From Mycobacterium sp. HUMS_12744610 (lineage in GTDB: Bacteria > Actinomycetota > Actinomycetes > Mycobacteriales > Mycobacteriaceae), in assembly GCF_041206865.1 (NCBI RefSeq), contig NZ_JBGEDP010000001.1, positions 5,580,001-5,644,000 of the forward strand: DNA of 64,000 bases. The letters run 5' to 3'. The notes under the pieces were generated by a model. The model made no database searches, was not told the DNA's origin, and was given only the letters and a program-made list of their open reading frames with translations. Below, one piece after another: positions 1 to 10,016 of this stretch. The translations under genes were made by a program, and so were the position numbers. How positions within the stretch are numbered: position 1 is the first letter of the stretch; each line of letters begins with the position of its first letter.

Positions 1-492
1 CGCCGTGCCGGATGCCGCCTGGTAGGCGCTCATCACGGTGGCGGCCTGCACCCACATCCGCGCGTAGTCGGCCTCGTTGAGCGCGATCGGAATGGTGTTG
101 ATGCCAAAGAAGTTCGTCGCGATCAACACCCCGTGGATCACGTGGTTGGCCGCCAGCTCGGCCAGCGTGGGCATCGCAGCCAGGGCGCCGCTGTAGGCCG
201 TCGCCGCGGCCTCGTGCTCCGCGGCGACACCGGCGCAGTCCGCGCCGGCCTGCTGCAGCCACGCCAGGTACGGCGCGTGCGCCGCGGCGTACTGCCCGGC
301 GCTGGGCCCCTGCCAGGCCCCCGCCTGCACCGAGCCGATCAGCCCACCCAGTTCGGCTGCCGCCGAGGAGTATTCGGCGCTGAGCGCGGTCCAGGCGCCC
401 GCGGCCGCCAACAGCGGCCCCGTCCCCGGCCCGGCGCTCAGCAACGCCGAATGCACTTCCGGCGGTGCGGCCATCCAGATGGGCGAACTCAT
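1..492 (-). CDS. PPE4: PPE4, ESX-3 PPE protein (3' end beyond window)
   Basis: Only the first 164 codons are in the window; the gene runs off the left edge. The protein begins [20 protein letters not shown], with the Pro-Pro-Glu motif at residues 10-12 and a WQG turn near residue 58, as in the 180-residue PPE helical domain. It lies 3 bases downstream of PE5 on the same strand, at the end of the eccA3-eccB3-eccC3-PE5 series. In M. tuberculosis PE5-PPE4 form a heterodimer exported by ESX-3 and are needed for siderophore-mediated iron use; that role is family knowledge. The start at 492 is the only ATG that fits the conserved N-terminus. Confidence 0.93.
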   Translation of the reverse strand, partial: MSSPIWMAAPPEVHSALLSAGPGTGPLLAAAGAWTALSAEYSSAAAELGGLIGSVQAGAWQGPSAGQYAAAHAPYLAWLQQAGADCAGVAAEHEAAATAYSGALAAMPTLAELAANHVIHGVLIATNFFGINTIPIALNEADYARMWVQAATVMSAYQAASGTA

Positions 493-495
493 CTC

Positions 496-804
496 TCAGC
501 CGCCCGTGACCCCGTACGTGGCGGCCGCGGCGGCGTCGCCCGCGAGATAGCTCGCGCCGGCATCGGCCACACCCACACCGGCGCGGCCCAGCTCCTCGAC
601 GCCCTGCGCCGCGACGGCCGCGTGTTCCTGGCCCTGGGCGCTGAAGCCGGCGGCCGTCTGCAGGGACACGGGGTCCACCGCCGGCGGCACCACCGCCGTT
701 ATCGCCGGGGCCGCCGCCGCGTGCGCGGCCGCCAGCCGCGCCGTCAGCGCCTCCACGGCCGCGCTGGTGGCGGCCAGGCCCTCGGGAACCACTCGCAACG
801 TCAT
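496..804 (-). CDS. PE5: PE5, ESX-3 PE protein
   Basis: This 102-residue protein starts [10 protein letters not shown], with the Pro-Glu pair at residues 7-8, and consists of a PE helical hairpin with almost no C-terminal extension. A YLAGD sequence at residues 86-90 fits the YxxxD/E type VII secretion signal. It starts 3 bases after the eccC3 stop and is followed 3 bases later by PPE4, so the two are translated together and their products are expected to pair. Length and sequence agree with the ESX-3 PE5 family. Confidence 0.95.
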   Translation of the reverse strand: MTLRVVPEGLAATSAAVEALTARLAAAHAAAAPAITAVVPPAVDPVSLQTAAGFSAQGQEHAAVAAQGVEELGRAGVGVADAGASYLAGDAAAAATYGVTGG

Positions 805-806
805 GG

Positions 807-3800
807 CTACTCCTCCTGTAGTCCTTCTGTTCCGAACTCACCGGCCATCGCCGACGCCGACGCCAGCGGGTTGACCAACTGCACGTACGTGGCAGCCTCG
901 CTGTCCCCCAACAGGATCGCGCGCCCGGCGGGCAACCGGGCGAAGCGCTGGCCACGGATCTTGCCGCCGTCCTGCGGGTTGCCCGCGAGCATCAGCGTGG
1001 TCGCCTGCAGGTCGTTGAAGCGGCGCAGCAACGGGTTGGTCATCAGCGCGTGACCCGAGCCGCTGGCGCGGGCGGTGACGATCACCCGCAACCCCAGATC
1101 GCCGGCCTGCGCGAGCAGCCCGATCAGCGGGGTCCACGGCCGCTGCCCGACGTAGGGGCCGCTGACCGCCGGCGAGTCCGGCACCTGGTCGACGTCGTCG
1201 ATGATCAGGTAGTGGGTGTGCCCCTCATAGGTCCAGCGCGACAGCTCGGCCGCCGACATGCCCGCCGGGGGTCGGCGCGATTCGATGAGGTGAGCCAGCC
1301 CGAGCATCGCCGGAATGACCCGGTCGACGTTGGCGGTGTATTCGTTGTCCTCGAACAGCGGTTCGTCGACGAGGTGCAGCCGCCGGTCCAGCACGGTGAA
1401 GGCCACCCGGTCGGCCGTGGAATGCTCGCGCACGGTGCGGATGATGTGGCGCAGCAGCGTGGTCTTGCCGGACCGGCTGTCGCCGAACACCATCAGCAGC
1501 GGGTTGGCGGCGAAGTCGAGCACCACCGGCGCCAGGTCCTCCTCGCGCTGCCCGACGACCACGCGGTCCGGGCCGCGGTAGAGCGGCCCGACCGCGGCAG
1601 GTGAAAGGTCTTTGGGCAGCAACCGGACCGGCGGCGCGGCCATGCCCGGGTAGCGGGCGTTGAGGGCGGGCACCTGGTCCAGCTCCGGGCGGGCGAACAG
1701 GAAGTGTTCGGCGGCCATGGTCAGCCCGCGGCCCGGCTGGTCGTGCGGGACGGCATCGGCCGGCCGGCGCAGCGCGCCGACCACCCGCACGTTGCTGTCC
1801 CGCGCGTCGTGCAGCCGCAGCTCGAGCCGCAGGCCCAGGCCGTCGCGCATCGCCAGCGGCACCTCCAGCCAGCTCGGTGTCGTGACGACCACGTGGATGC
1901 CGTAGGCCAGCCCCACGTTGACCAGCTCGGTCACCTTGGCCAGCAACGGGTTCCGGGTGTTGAACTGGTCGGTGTTGTCCCGGCCGAAGGCGTAGATGTT
2001 GTCGATGACCAGGAACACCTTGCCGAAGCCGTCGTCGTGCTGGCGCTGCCGGGACCGGAGCAGCTGCTCGATCTCCCCGAAGGTGCGCCGGATGCGTTCG
2101 GGCTCCAGCGGCGAGGCGACACTGCCGACGTGGGCCAGGTCTTCCAGCGCCCGCAGCTGCCCGCCGCCGTAGTCCAGGCAGTAGAACGTGACCTCGCGCG
2201 GTGAATGCAGGCTGGCCGCCGACATGATGAACGTCTGCAGCGCGGTCGACTTCCCGGACTTGGCGCCGCCGTGGATCACCATGTTGCCCGCCGAGGAGGT
2301 GGCGTCGAAAACCAATGCGTCGCGGCGCATCTCGAAGGGCTTGTCGATCTCGCCGAGCGGCCAGCGCCACTGCCGTTGCGGCAGGCCGGCCCGCGCCAGC
2401 ACCGCGGTCAGTGCGATGGGCTCGTCCAGCGGCGGCAGCCACAGCTGCGGTGCCCGCGGCCCGTAGCGCGCCAGCTGCTCCCCGATGGTGGCGATCAGCT
2501 TGCGCGGCGGCCCGGCCATGTCGTCGGCGTCGCCGCCGGAGACCACCATCTCCTGATCCGGTTCCACCCTGCCGGCAGTGAACAGTTTCGGCTCCGGGGC
2601 CGCTTGCACCACATACGATTTCGGCCGCCGCGGCGGCTCGTAGATGCCGTCGACGTAGGTGCTGCGGAACTTGACCGGCGCCGCACCGGGCGCGGGCACC
2701 AGGAAACCCACGCCCTTGTGTTCCCGGCCGGATTCGATGTGGTAGGCGTCCTCCACCCCGATGATCTGGCGAGAAACGCTGGGACTGGCCACCTTCAAAC
2801 CGATGCGGTAGGAGGTGTTCTTGTCGATGTCCTTGATCTTGCCGACGTCGAGCGTCTGCGAGGCGAACAGGATGTGGATGCGGAACGAGCGGCCCTTGCG
2901 CGCCACGTAGTCGAACAGCTCGGCGTATTCGGGGTGATCCGCCAGCATCAGGGTGAACTCGTCGGCGACCACGAACAGCGTCGGGATCGGCGGCAGGTCG
3001 GCGGCGCCGGCATCGCGGGCGTTCTCGTACTCGGTCACCGAGTTGAACGCGCTGCCCTGCACCCGCCGGCCGGCCTCGCGCAGCAGCGTCTCGCGCCGCG
3101 CCACCTCCCCGCGCAGCGTGTCGGCGAAGCGGTCGGCCAGCGACTTCTTCTCGGCCATGTTCGAGATCACCGCGACCACCTGCGGGAAATCGCGGAAGGC
3201 GTCGGCGCCGGCCTCACCCTTGAAGTCGGCGTAGATGACGATCAGCCGGTCGGCCGAATGGGTCGTCAACAGCGACAACAGGATCGACATCAGCATCTGC
3301 GACTTGCCCGACCCGGTCATCCCGATCATCAGGCCGTGCGGCCCCATCCCGCCCTCGGCCTCGTCCTTGAGGTCGAACATCAGCGGCTCCCCGGTCGCGG
3401 TGACCCCGATGGGCACGCGCAGCTCGTCGTCCCGCCGGCGCGGCGCCCACAGCGTGGCCACGTCCAGCTGCGAGGCGTCGCCGATGCCGAGCAGCGTGGT
3501 GAACGCCGCGCCGCGGGTGGCCGCCGAGCGCAGCCCGGTGTGGGTGGGGTTGGAGTCCCAGCGCGACAGCTGCCGGGCCAGATGGGCGGCGTCGTCGGCA
3601 CCGAGTGAGTCGGCGTTGTCGATGTAGGGCTGCCAGCCGCCGGTCTGCCAGCGTTCAATCGCGCCCGCGCCGATCCGCAGGATCGGTCGTTCCGGGTCCG
3701 AGTACTGCTCGCGGTGCGGCGGCGTGGCGCTGGTGTGCACGACGGTGACCCCGGCCCGGCCCGCGGCCAACGCCGAGGCGTTCAGGTCGTAGTCGGGGTC

Positions 3801-4757
3801 GTCGACGACGATCAGCAGGTGCCGCAGCGCATCCGCAGGCTCCCCGGTGAACGCCGGACGGTCCAGCAGCCCGGGGCCGAGCAGCGCGACCAGCTCGTCG
3901 GGGTCGGCGGACAGGAAACGCGCCGACCCGACGCCGTCGAGCTCGCCGGGAACGTCGACGTGGGGCAACCACTTCAGCCAGGACCAGTCGCGGCCCTCCA
4001 GGTTCGGGGTGGCCAGCGCCACGCCCAGCACCGTCGGGTCGTGCCAGGTCACGGCCTGGGCGATCCAGGCGCGCAGGGCCGCCCGCACCTCCTGGGACTC
4101 GCCCACGACGGTGATCCGGGAGACCTTCGCCAGGTCGATTCCGGTCGGCACGTCGCGCACCGTGCGCTGGGTGTCGAGCAGGCTGCGCAACGCGCTGTGG
4201 CACACCGGTTCCAGGTCGATCTCGTCGGCGGTGTCCTGCACGCGCAGCGCGGTGTCCAGCGGCACCTGGTGGCGCCCGGCCCGCAGCACCAGGAAGTCGG
4301 GGTCGTGGGGGTCACGCTCCCATTGGCGCCGGGTCCCGGGCACCGCCGCCAGCGCCGCCGGGTCGGGATGCGACCACTGCGCGGCAGCGCGCTGCGCGGC
4401 GGCCTGGGTGCGGATGTTGTCCCGCACCACCGACAGGTAGCGCAGGTAGTCGGCCCGTTCGGCGTCGACCTCCTCGGTGCGCATCTTGTTGTCGTTGCCG
4501 CGATACAGCGCGGTGGCGGCCAGCAGCAGCACGAAGGGGAAGAACAGGGTCTGCGGGGAGATCACCCGCATCCCGGTCGCGACCAGCGCGACGATCATGC
4601 CGACGATCAGGATCACGATCACATAGGGCATCGCCCGCCGCAGGAACGACGGCGGGATCACGCGGGGCAACTCGGGGGGCGGTTCGATGGCGATGCTGCC
4701 CTTGCGCGAACCGGGCGGCGGCAGCCGGCGCCGGGCTTCGAAGATCAACCGGCTCAT
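807..4757 (-). CDS. eccC3: EccC3, ESX-3 FtsK/SpoIIIE-type ATPase
   Basis: The 1316-residue motor ATPase of the ESX-3 type VII secretion system. Two hydrophobic segments lie near residues 43-63 and 70-85, followed by three P-loop ATPase domains: GMTGSGKS near residue 480, GGAKSGKST near 833 and GDSRSGKTT near 1096. Walker B-like strands such as LFVVADE and LVIDN are visible. The open frame extends upstream to 4853, but the family starts [10 protein letters not shown], so the ATG at 4757 is preferred; it overlaps the eccB3 stop as ATGA. The membrane complex EccB-C-D-E recruits PE/PPE and Esx substrates through EccC. Adjacent PE5-PPE4 identify the ESX-3 paralogue. Confidence 0.96.
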   Translation of the reverse strand: MSRLIFEARRRLPPPGSRKGSIAIEPPPELPRVIPPSFLRRAMPYVIVILIVGMIVALVATGMRVISPQTLFFPFVLLLAATALYRGNDNKMRTEEVDAERADYLRYLSVVRDNIRTQAAAQRAAAQWSHPDPAALAAVPGTRRQWERDPHDPDFLVLRAGRHQVPLDTALRVQDTADEIDLEPVCHSALRSLLDTQRTVRDVPTGIDLAKVSRITVVGESQEVRAALRAWIAQAVTWHDPTVLGVALATPNLEGRDWSWLKWLPHVDVPGELDGVGSARFLSADPDELVALLGPGLLDRPAFTGEPADALRHLLIVVDDPDYDLNASALAAGRAGVTVVHTSATPPHREQYSDPERPILRIGAGAIERWQTGGWQPYIDNADSLGADDAAHLARQLSRWDSNPTHTGLRSAATRGAAFTTLLGIGDASQLDVATLWAPRRRDDELRVPIGVTATGEPLMFDLKDEAEGGMGPHGLMIGMTGSGKSQMLMSILLSLLTTHSADRLIVIYADFKGEAGADAFRDFPQVVAVISNMAEKKSLADRFADTLRGEVARRETLLREAGRRVQGSAFNSVTEYENARDAGAADLPPIPTLFVVADEFTLMLADHPEYAELFDYVARKGRSFRIHILFASQTLDVGKIKDIDKNTSYRIGLKVASPSVSRQIIGVEDAYHIESGREHKGVGFLVPAPGAAPVKFRSTYVDGIYEPPRRPKSYVVQAAPEPKLFTAGRVEPDQEMVVSGGDADDMAGPPRKLIATIGEQLARYGPRAPQLWLPPLDEPIALTAVLARAGLPQRQWRWPLGEIDKPFEMRRDALVFDATSSAGNMVIHGGAKSGKSTALQTFIMSAASLHSPREVTFYCLDYGGGQLRALEDLAHVGSVASPLEPERIRRTFGEIEQLLRSRQRQHDDGFGKVFLVIDNIYAFGRDNTDQFNTRNPLLAKVTELVNVGLAYGIHVVVTTPSWLEVPLAMRDGLGLRLELRLHDARDSNVRVVGALRRPADAVPHDQPGRGLTMAAEHFLFARPELDQVPALNARYPGMAAPPVRLLPKDLSPAAVGPLYRGPDRVVVGQREEDLAPVVLDFAANPLLMVFGDSRSGKTTLLRHIIRTVREHSTADRVAFTVLDRRLHLVDEPLFEDNEYTANVDRVIPAMLGLAHLIESRRPPAGMSAAELSRWTYEGHTHYLIIDDVDQVPDSPAVSGPYVGQRPWTPLIGLLAQAGDLGLRVIVTARASGSGHALMTNPLLRRFNDLQATTLMLAGNPQDGGKIRGQRFARLPAGRAILLGDSEAATYVQLVNPLASASAMAGEFGTEGLQEE

Positions 4758-6307
4758 CGTGTTCCGCCTTCCGCCAGCAGGCCGTCGTGAGCCAGCAGCG
4801 CGTCGGCGCGCGATAGTGCCGGGCCGGGGGCGAACAGCGACAGCATGGACCACGGGATGGGGACCGCGGGGGGGTTCAGACCAAGGGCCGCAACGGTTTT
4901 ACCTTGCCCCCCGTTCTCGGCCTCGTTGTCGATGCCGTAGCGCACGCCGGTGTCCGACACCCAGAACAGCGACCCGGCGGCCGGCGCGGCCGCGCCGTCG
5001 CCCACCGTCTGGGTGAAGTAGCCGGTGCCCGGGGCCAGGGCGACGCGGGCGGCGTTGCCCGCACCGACCAGGTCGACGGTGTGCACCCCGTCGGGCACGG
5101 GCGGCGCCGAGCCGGCGAGCAGGCTCAGCGTGCTGGTGGCCGCCCCGGCCGGTTTGCTCCAATGCGCGCACGTGACAGGGTCTTCGGCCGCGTCGACCGG
5201 GGCGACCTGCTGGTCGGGATAGCGCGCGACGTCCAGCATCCGCGACACCGGCAGCTTGGCGACCTCGTCGGCGGCCAGCCGCGGCGGCTGTTCCAGGCCA
5301 TAGGAATTCGCGTTGCGCAGGATCGCCGCGAGCACCGGCGAGATCGGCTGCAACCCGTCGGGCAGCACCGCGTAGTACCGCACGGCGCCCGGCGTGCGCT
5401 GGTCGAGCGCGTAGCTGATCACCACCCCGCCGACCGGCGCCGGGACGTCGAAGCCGGCCGGGTTTCCGGCGTCGGGGATCTCCGGCGCCGTGAGGGCCGG
5501 CCCGGCGGGGATGGCGTTGAACAACCCGAGAGCGATCGGGCGCGGCGCCGGGATGTCGGTGCCCAAGCCCAGCGCGTTGGTGACGGCGTGGTCGGCCAGG
5601 TCGATCTGGCTGCGCCGGCCGTTCCACAGCAGCCAGGTCGTCGTGCCGTCACCGACCAGGACCCCCTGTCCGGCGTGCAGCGCGGCCGCGCGCGCACCCC
5701 GGCTGTCGGGCGGGCCCGCCAGCACCGTGATCCCCGTGCTGTGCGCCCCGTGGCCGGCCCGGCCGCTGACGGCGTCGCACACCGTCCAGTCGGCGTCGCG
5801 CGCGGGGTTTTGCACCATGCGCTCCGGCGCACCGGGAATGCCGATCAGGTTGCCGCGCGGAAAACGGTCCAGCTCAGAGCTTTTCACCATCGTGGGATTG
5901 ACCGGCCGGCCCACGATGAGGCGCGCCGAGGTCAGGTTCAGCACCGGGTGCAGGTCGTCACCGACCCGCACGTACAGCGCTGCCGTGGCACGGTCGGCCA
6001 GGACCGCGCTGGTGCCCGCGGACCCGGCGGGCCGGATCAGCGAGAACACGAAGCAGCCCGCGAGGCCCGTGACCAGGATCAGCACGCCCATCAACACCGC
6101 GCGCGACTGGGTGCGCAGCGGGTCGACCAGCATCCGGGTGTCGTGCAGCGCGATCCCGGAGGCGATGCGGCGCATCACGAAACGCCAGCCGGTGACCTGG
6201 TGGCGGGTGACGAAGCCGCGGCGGTATTCGACCTTGTCGGGGTTGTCGTTGGCCGGGGTCCGCGAGGAGAACGAACGCCGGGGCTCGTCGGGCTCGTGCT
6301 CGCTCAT
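4754..6307 (-). CDS. eccB3: EccB3, ESX-3 membrane/periplasmic subunit
   Basis: This 517-residue protein has a cytoplasmic N-terminus, one transmembrane helix near residues 70-90 ([20 protein letters not shown]) and a large periplasmic domain with the repeats typical of EccB. The ATG overlaps the eccA3 stop (ATGA at 6304-6307) and its own stop overlaps the eccC3 start, indicating tight translational coupling. EccB is a structural member of the inner-membrane type VII secretion complex. No frameshift or missing segment is apparent. Confidence 0.95.
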   Translation of the reverse strand: MSEHEPDEPRRSFSSRTPANDNPDKVEYRRGFVTRHQVTGWRFVMRRIASGIALHDTRMLVDPLRTQSRAVLMGVLILVTGLAGCFVFSLIRPAGSAGTSAVLADRATAALYVRVGDDLHPVLNLTSARLIVGRPVNPTMVKSSELDRFPRGNLIGIPGAPERMVQNPARDADWTVCDAVSGRAGHGAHSTGITVLAGPPDSRGARAAALHAGQGVLVGDGTTTWLLWNGRRSQIDLADHAVTNALGLGTDIPAPRPIALGLFNAIPAGPALTAPEIPDAGNPAGFDVPAPVGGVVISYALDQRTPGAVRYYAVLPDGLQPISPVLAAILRNANSYGLEQPPRLAADEVAKLPVSRMLDVARYPDQQVAPVDAAEDPVTCAHWSKPAGAATSTLSLLAGSAPPVPDGVHTVDLVGAGNAARVALAPGTGYFTQTVGDGAAAPAAGSLFWVSDTGVRYGIDNEAENGGQGKTVAALGLNPPAVPIPWSMLSLFAPGPALSRADALLAHDGLLAEGGTR

Positions 6308-8169
6308 GCCGGCACCGAAAGCCCGAGGCCGCGCAACAGCGGCTCCACGGACCGCTCGACATCCTGGTCGGTGATCGTCATCAGCTCCTCGTCACTGAAT
6401 TCACCGGTTCCGGCGTGTTCGGAATGGTCGAGCCGGAATTCCCGCTCCTCCTCGGCGCGTTCGACGATGTTGCGCACGAACCGGCCGTTACCGGCGATGT
6501 CGAGGTTGCGCCGCGAGATGCCGTTGGAGTCGGGCGTCGTCTCCGCGGCCAGCTTGGAGAACAACGCCTCCATGTGGTCGAGGGCGGCCCGCTCGAAGAC
6601 GCTGTCGCGCTGTTCGGCCATCTTGTGCGCGATCTCCACCAACTCCGACGGCGCGTAGGAAGGGAAGTCGATGTTGCGGGTGAACCGCGACCGCAGGCCC
6701 TCGTTGGTGTCGAGGAACTTGTCCAGGTCGGCCCGGTATCCGGCGATGATCACCACCAGCCGCTCGCGGTCGTTCTCCATGCGGGCCAGCAGCGTGTCGA
6801 TGGCGACCAGGCCGAAGTCGTTCTTGGCTCCCGTGGACACCAGCGCGTAGGCCTCGTCGAGAAACAGCACGCCGTCCAGCGCGCTGTCGATGATCGCGTT
6901 GGTCTTGGCTTCGGTCTCACCGATGTGCTGGCCGATCAGGTCGGCGCGGTGCACCTCCCGGATGTTCTCCCGCTTCAAAAGACCGAGCCCGCAATAGATC
7001 TTGGCCACCACGCGGGCGATGGTCGTCTTACCGGTCCCGGGCGGGCCGGCGAAGACCAGGTGATGGGTGCGCTGGGCGACCTGCAGCCCGCGCTGCTTGC
7101 GCACCAGCTCCATGGCCACCGAGCTCTTCAGCCGCGACACCTGGTTCTTGACCTCGTCCAGGCCGATGAACTCGGCGAGCTGGCGCTCGGCCTCGGCCAG
7201 CAGTGTCGCCTTGCGCTCGTGGGCGGCGGGGTCGACGAAGTCCTCGACGCTGGGCTCGGTGGTCGGGTCCCACGGGTCGGTGCGGGCCTCGATCCGGGCG
7301 GCGGTGGTCGTCACGATCCCGAAACTGGTGTCGGACAAGGCCTGTTCGACCTGTGCGTTCTCCGGGTGGGCCGCGTACAGCTCCTGCAACACCTCGCCGG
7401 CCGACTCCTCGTCGACGTGCGCGCGCAGGACGAGCGCTTTGGCCAGCGCGCCGTCGACCGCCGCGACCGGGACCGGGCCGTCGGGCTCCTCGAGATAGGA
7501 CAGCGCGGGGGCGAACATGCCAAGCCGGGCCAGCGCGGTGCCCAGCGCGATCCTGGCGGCGTGCGCGAAGGCCTCGTCGAGGTCGGCGTCGTTGACGACG
7601 GGGGTCAGCAATTTGACGACGTCCGACCAGCGCTCGGCCCGGTAGTTGACGACGACGGCGACCCAGCGGGCCGCGCGCCAGCCCGGCCGGCGTTCGGTGA
7701 GGCCCGCGACGATGCCGGCGGCGTCGGCGAGGCGCCCCGCCTGCGCGAGCGCGGCCGCGTACGCGAGGCCGAAATCGTCGGGCGTGCTGGCGCGGAGCGC
7801 CAGATACAGCCCGGTGTCGTAGCGGAACCCCAGCGCGCCGGGCGCCAGTTCCACCTGACGCTGCAGCACACCCGCCGTGGGCGCGGTGCGGCAAACCGCC
7901 TCGAGCACCCCCAGGGACGTGTCGCCGGCGGCGGCCAGGCCGGTCCAGGCGTCGCACTGGTCGTGGGCGATGCGGGTCAGCGCGGTGAACCCGGAGCGCG
8001 CCGCGGCGAGGTCGGCCGGGCGCTGCCGGTCGTACACCGCGAGTCCCAGTGCGCGGCAACACGTCGCGAACCGGCTGACGACCTCGCCGTCGACCCTGCC
8101 GTTCGGCTTGCCGTTGAAGGGGGAATTCGCGGGCTGCGCTGCCAGCACACCGGTGTCACCGCGATCCAC
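6304..8169 (-). CDS. eccA3: EccA3, ESX-3 cytosolic AAA+ ATPase
   Basis: This 621-residue protein has an N-terminal TPR-like helical region (about residues 1-280) and a C-terminal CbxX/CfxQ-type AAA+ domain. The Walker A motif GPPGTGKTT lies near residue 378 and the Walker B motif LFLDEA near 436. The family acts in the cytosol, probably releasing PE/PPE substrates from EspG chaperones. The GTG at 8169 is chosen because GGAGAAG lies just upstream on the coding strand and the family is about 630 residues long. It is the first gene of the ESX-3 operon, and an IdeR-like box cluster lies 30-70 bases upstream. Confidence 0.95.
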   Translation of the reverse strand: MDRGDTGVLAAQPANSPFNGKPNGRVDGEVVSRFATCCRALGLAVYDRQRPADLAAARSGFTALTRIAHDQCDAWTGLAAAGDTSLGVLEAVCRTAPTAGVLQRQVELAPGALGFRYDTGLYLALRASTPDDFGLAYAAALAQAGRLADAAGIVAGLTERRPGWRAARWVAVVVNYRAERWSDVVKLLTPVVNDADLDEAFAHAARIALGTALARLGMFAPALSYLEEPDGPVPVAAVDGALAKALVLRAHVDEESAGEVLQELYAAHPENAQVEQALSDTSFGIVTTTAARIEARTDPWDPTTEPSVEDFVDPAAHERKATLLAEAERQLAEFIGLDEVKNQVSRLKSSVAMELVRKQRGLQVAQRTHHLVFAGPPGTGKTTIARVVAKIYCGLGLLKRENIREVHRADLIGQHIGETEAKTNAIIDSALDGVLFLDEAYALVSTGAKNDFGLVAIDTLLARMENDRERLVVIIAGYRADLDKFLDTNEGLRSRFTRNIDFPSYAPSELVEIAHKMAEQRDSVFERAALDHMEALFSKLAAETTPDSNGISRRNLDIAGNGRFVRNIVERAEEEREFRLDHSEHAGTGEFSDEELMTITDQDVERSVEPLLRGLGLSVPA

Positions 8170-8195
8170 GGCCGCTTCTTCTCCTGTGCACAGTG

Positions 8196-8240
8196 TTCCC
8201 TAACCTAACTTGCCTGAAGTTAGCATTGCATAAGCTAACT
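8196..8240 (-). promoter_or_regulatory. IdeR-like iron box cluster upstream of ESX-3
   Basis: Overlapping palindromes rich in TTAGG/CTAA elements lie just upstream of eccA3. A perfect inverted repeat, TTAGC-N9-GCTAA, covers 8220-8238 and matches 14 of 19 positions of the mycobacterial IdeR consensus. CTAACTT-N5-AAGTTAG covers 8205-8223, and the minus strand reads TTAGGTTAGG at about 8199-8208. ESX-3 is repressed by iron through IdeR in M. tuberculosis, so an iron-loaded IdeR operator is the natural reading. A weak Zur-like element may lie at 8291-8305, but I would not call it. Confidence 0.72.
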
Positions 8241-8368
8241 GTCCACGCGTCCAGGCCCTCGGATCGCCGGTCCCCTTCCACTCCTTACCGCAAATGAGAT
8301 TTCATGGCCAGGCTTCATCCGCATTTTCGGAAAGTAGTCGAAGCGCGGCTTACTGAACATGGTTTTCA

Positions 8369-9808
8369 TTATGCGGTATCGCCGGCCGGCCAGGTACCAG
8401 GGACCATGGGTACCGACGGCCCGCCACCTAATCGGTCACCGGCCAACGTCGCCAACCCGCCCGCTTCGACGGCGGTGTCCGAAGACGCTGCGCCGGCAAA
8501 GCCGAGGGGCCCCGCTCCCCCGCCGGACGCCAGGAACTCGTAGCGGTAGCCGCGGTCCGGGCTCGTCATCGCCGCCTGCCCGCGCCGGCGCGCCCGCTCG
8601 CGCTGCGTCGCCGCGGCCCCGGCGGCCGCGAAGGCCGCGGCGACATCGGGCTCGGGGGCCTTCCGCCGGGCGCCGGTGGCCATTCCCGTGCCGGTGCCCA
8701 GGTGCGGGCCGTCCACGAGGTAGGGAAAGCCGCCACCACCGGCGCCCGGGGGCGGCGGTGGTGGTGGCGCCGGGGCCGCGGGGGCAGAGGCGGGCGCGCC
8801 CGCCGGGGCCGAAGCCGGGGACGGCGTGGGGCCCGGCGCCGCGGCGGTGCTCACCGCCGGAGAGCTGCCGGCCACCGGTGCGCCGGACGCCTCGGGGAGC
8901 GGTGCGGCTGGCGCCGCAGAGGCCACGTCGAGCTGCGTCCCGGGCACGCCATCAAGGCCCGCCAAGCCGAACAAACCCGGGTTGACGGCCGGCAGGCCGG
9001 CCGCGAGCGCGTTGATCTCGGGGAAGAACGCCTCATAAGCCTCCGCCGCGTGACCCACCTCGTCGGCTATCAACCCGGGAATGTCGGACTGCAGCTGGGA
9101 TAACGCGCCGGATGGATTTTGCGGAAACTCCAGTATGTCGCGCTGCAGGGTTTGCGTGACTTCGAGGACTCGGTTTGTCCACCAGTTCAGCTGGTACGGG
9201 TTGCCTGCATCGTTGTCGATGATGTTGCTCACGCCGCCGCCGGTGTCGCTGTTGTCGCTGCTCTGGATGGGCTTCACGATTTGCGGCGGCGCCGTGGTTC
9301 GCGGTGCCGAGGCCACCGCCGAGAAAGAGGCCGACGCGTACTGGGCCATCGCGGCTGCGGCCTGGATCCACATCGCCAGGTATTGGGCCTCGTTGACGAC
9401 GATCGGGATGGTGTTGAGCCCGAAGAAGTTCGTCGCTACCAACGCCGCGTGGATCGCATGATTGGCGGCAAGCTCCACCAGGGTCGGCATCGCGGCCACC
9501 GCGGCCGCATAGGCGGCGGCGGCGTTCTCGTGCCGGGCAGCCGCGGCCGCGCTGTCGGCGCTGGCCTGCATCAGCCAGATCAGGTAGGGCAGGTGCGCGG
9601 CCACGTACTTTTCGGCGGTCGGCCCTTCCCACGCCCCGGTCTGCACCGCCGCCAAGATTGCGCGGAGTTCTTCCGCGACCGCTGTGTAAGTCTCACTCAG
9701 CGAATTCCACGACCCGGCGGCAGCCAGCAAGCTGCCCGGCCCGGGACCGGCGCTGAGCAGCGCGGAATGGACCTCCGGCGGCGAAGCCATCCAGATCGGC
9801 GCGGTCAC
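8369..9808 (-). CDS. PPE family protein, PPW subgroup
   Basis: This 479-residue protein starts [20 protein letters not shown] and has the full N-terminal PPE domain (about residues 1-180, with WEG and the conserved [10 protein letters not shown] segment). A Pro/Ala-rich linker follows, then a C-terminal domain with LGFAGA and PMVPGTW, matching the GFxG and PxxPxxW signatures of the PPE-PPW subgroup. An Arg-rich stretch (RERARRR) precedes that domain. It lies between ESX-3 and the MPTR gene on the same strand, with 208 bases of non-coding DNA upstream in which I see no obvious operator. M. tuberculosis has no PPE gene at this exact place as far as I recall. Function unknown; export by a type VII system is expected. 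Confidence 0.9.
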   Translation of the reverse strand: MTAPIWMASPPEVHSALLSAGPGPGSLLAAAGSWNSLSETYTAVAEELRAILAAVQTGAWEGPTAEKYVAAHLPYLIWLMQASADSAAAAARHENAAAAYAAAVAAMPTLVELAANHAIHAALVATNFFGLNTIPIVVNEAQYLAMWIQAAAAMAQYASASFSAVASAPRTTAPPQIVKPIQSSDNSDTGGGVSNIIDNDAGNPYQLNWWTNRVLEVTQTLQRDILEFPQNPSGALSQLQSDIPGLIADEVGHAAEAYEAFFPEINALAAGLPAVNPGLFGLAGLDGVPGTQLDVASAAPAAPLPEASGAPVAGSSPAVSTAAAPGPTPSPASAPAGAPASAPAAPAPPPPPPPGAGGGGFPYLVDGPHLGTGTGMATGARRKAPEPDVAAAFAAAGAAATQRERARRRGQAAMTSPDRGYRYEFLASGGGAGPLGFAGAASSDTAVEAGGLATLAGDRLGGGPSVPMVPGTWPAGDTA

Positions 9809-10016
9809 TGAGAGCCGTCCCCGGCCGAATGCGGCGCCGCCGGAACAAACGCTCGGGCAGCAACCCGTCGCGTCATAGCACGGACTCCTTGCATGGGTTC
9901 AGTTGAGCGCCGTTGTCGTGTGCGCCCGGGGAGTGGTCGGCGACCGAAGCGAAAAAGTTCCCACACGCGGTCAACCCATCAGCGTTTCGCAGGCACACGC
10001 GGACGGGTCCACCCGC

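Noticed and set aside
2205..3608. 467-codon plus-strand frame opposite eccC3
   Set aside because: It is antisense to well-conserved ATPase codons, rich in Arg, Gly and His as expected from high-GC shadow frames, and has no recognisable motif.
8285..8305. possible second Zur box upstream of ESX-3 (AAATGAGATTTCAT)
   Set aside because: It has only partial symmetry and weak agreement with the three better boxes in this window.
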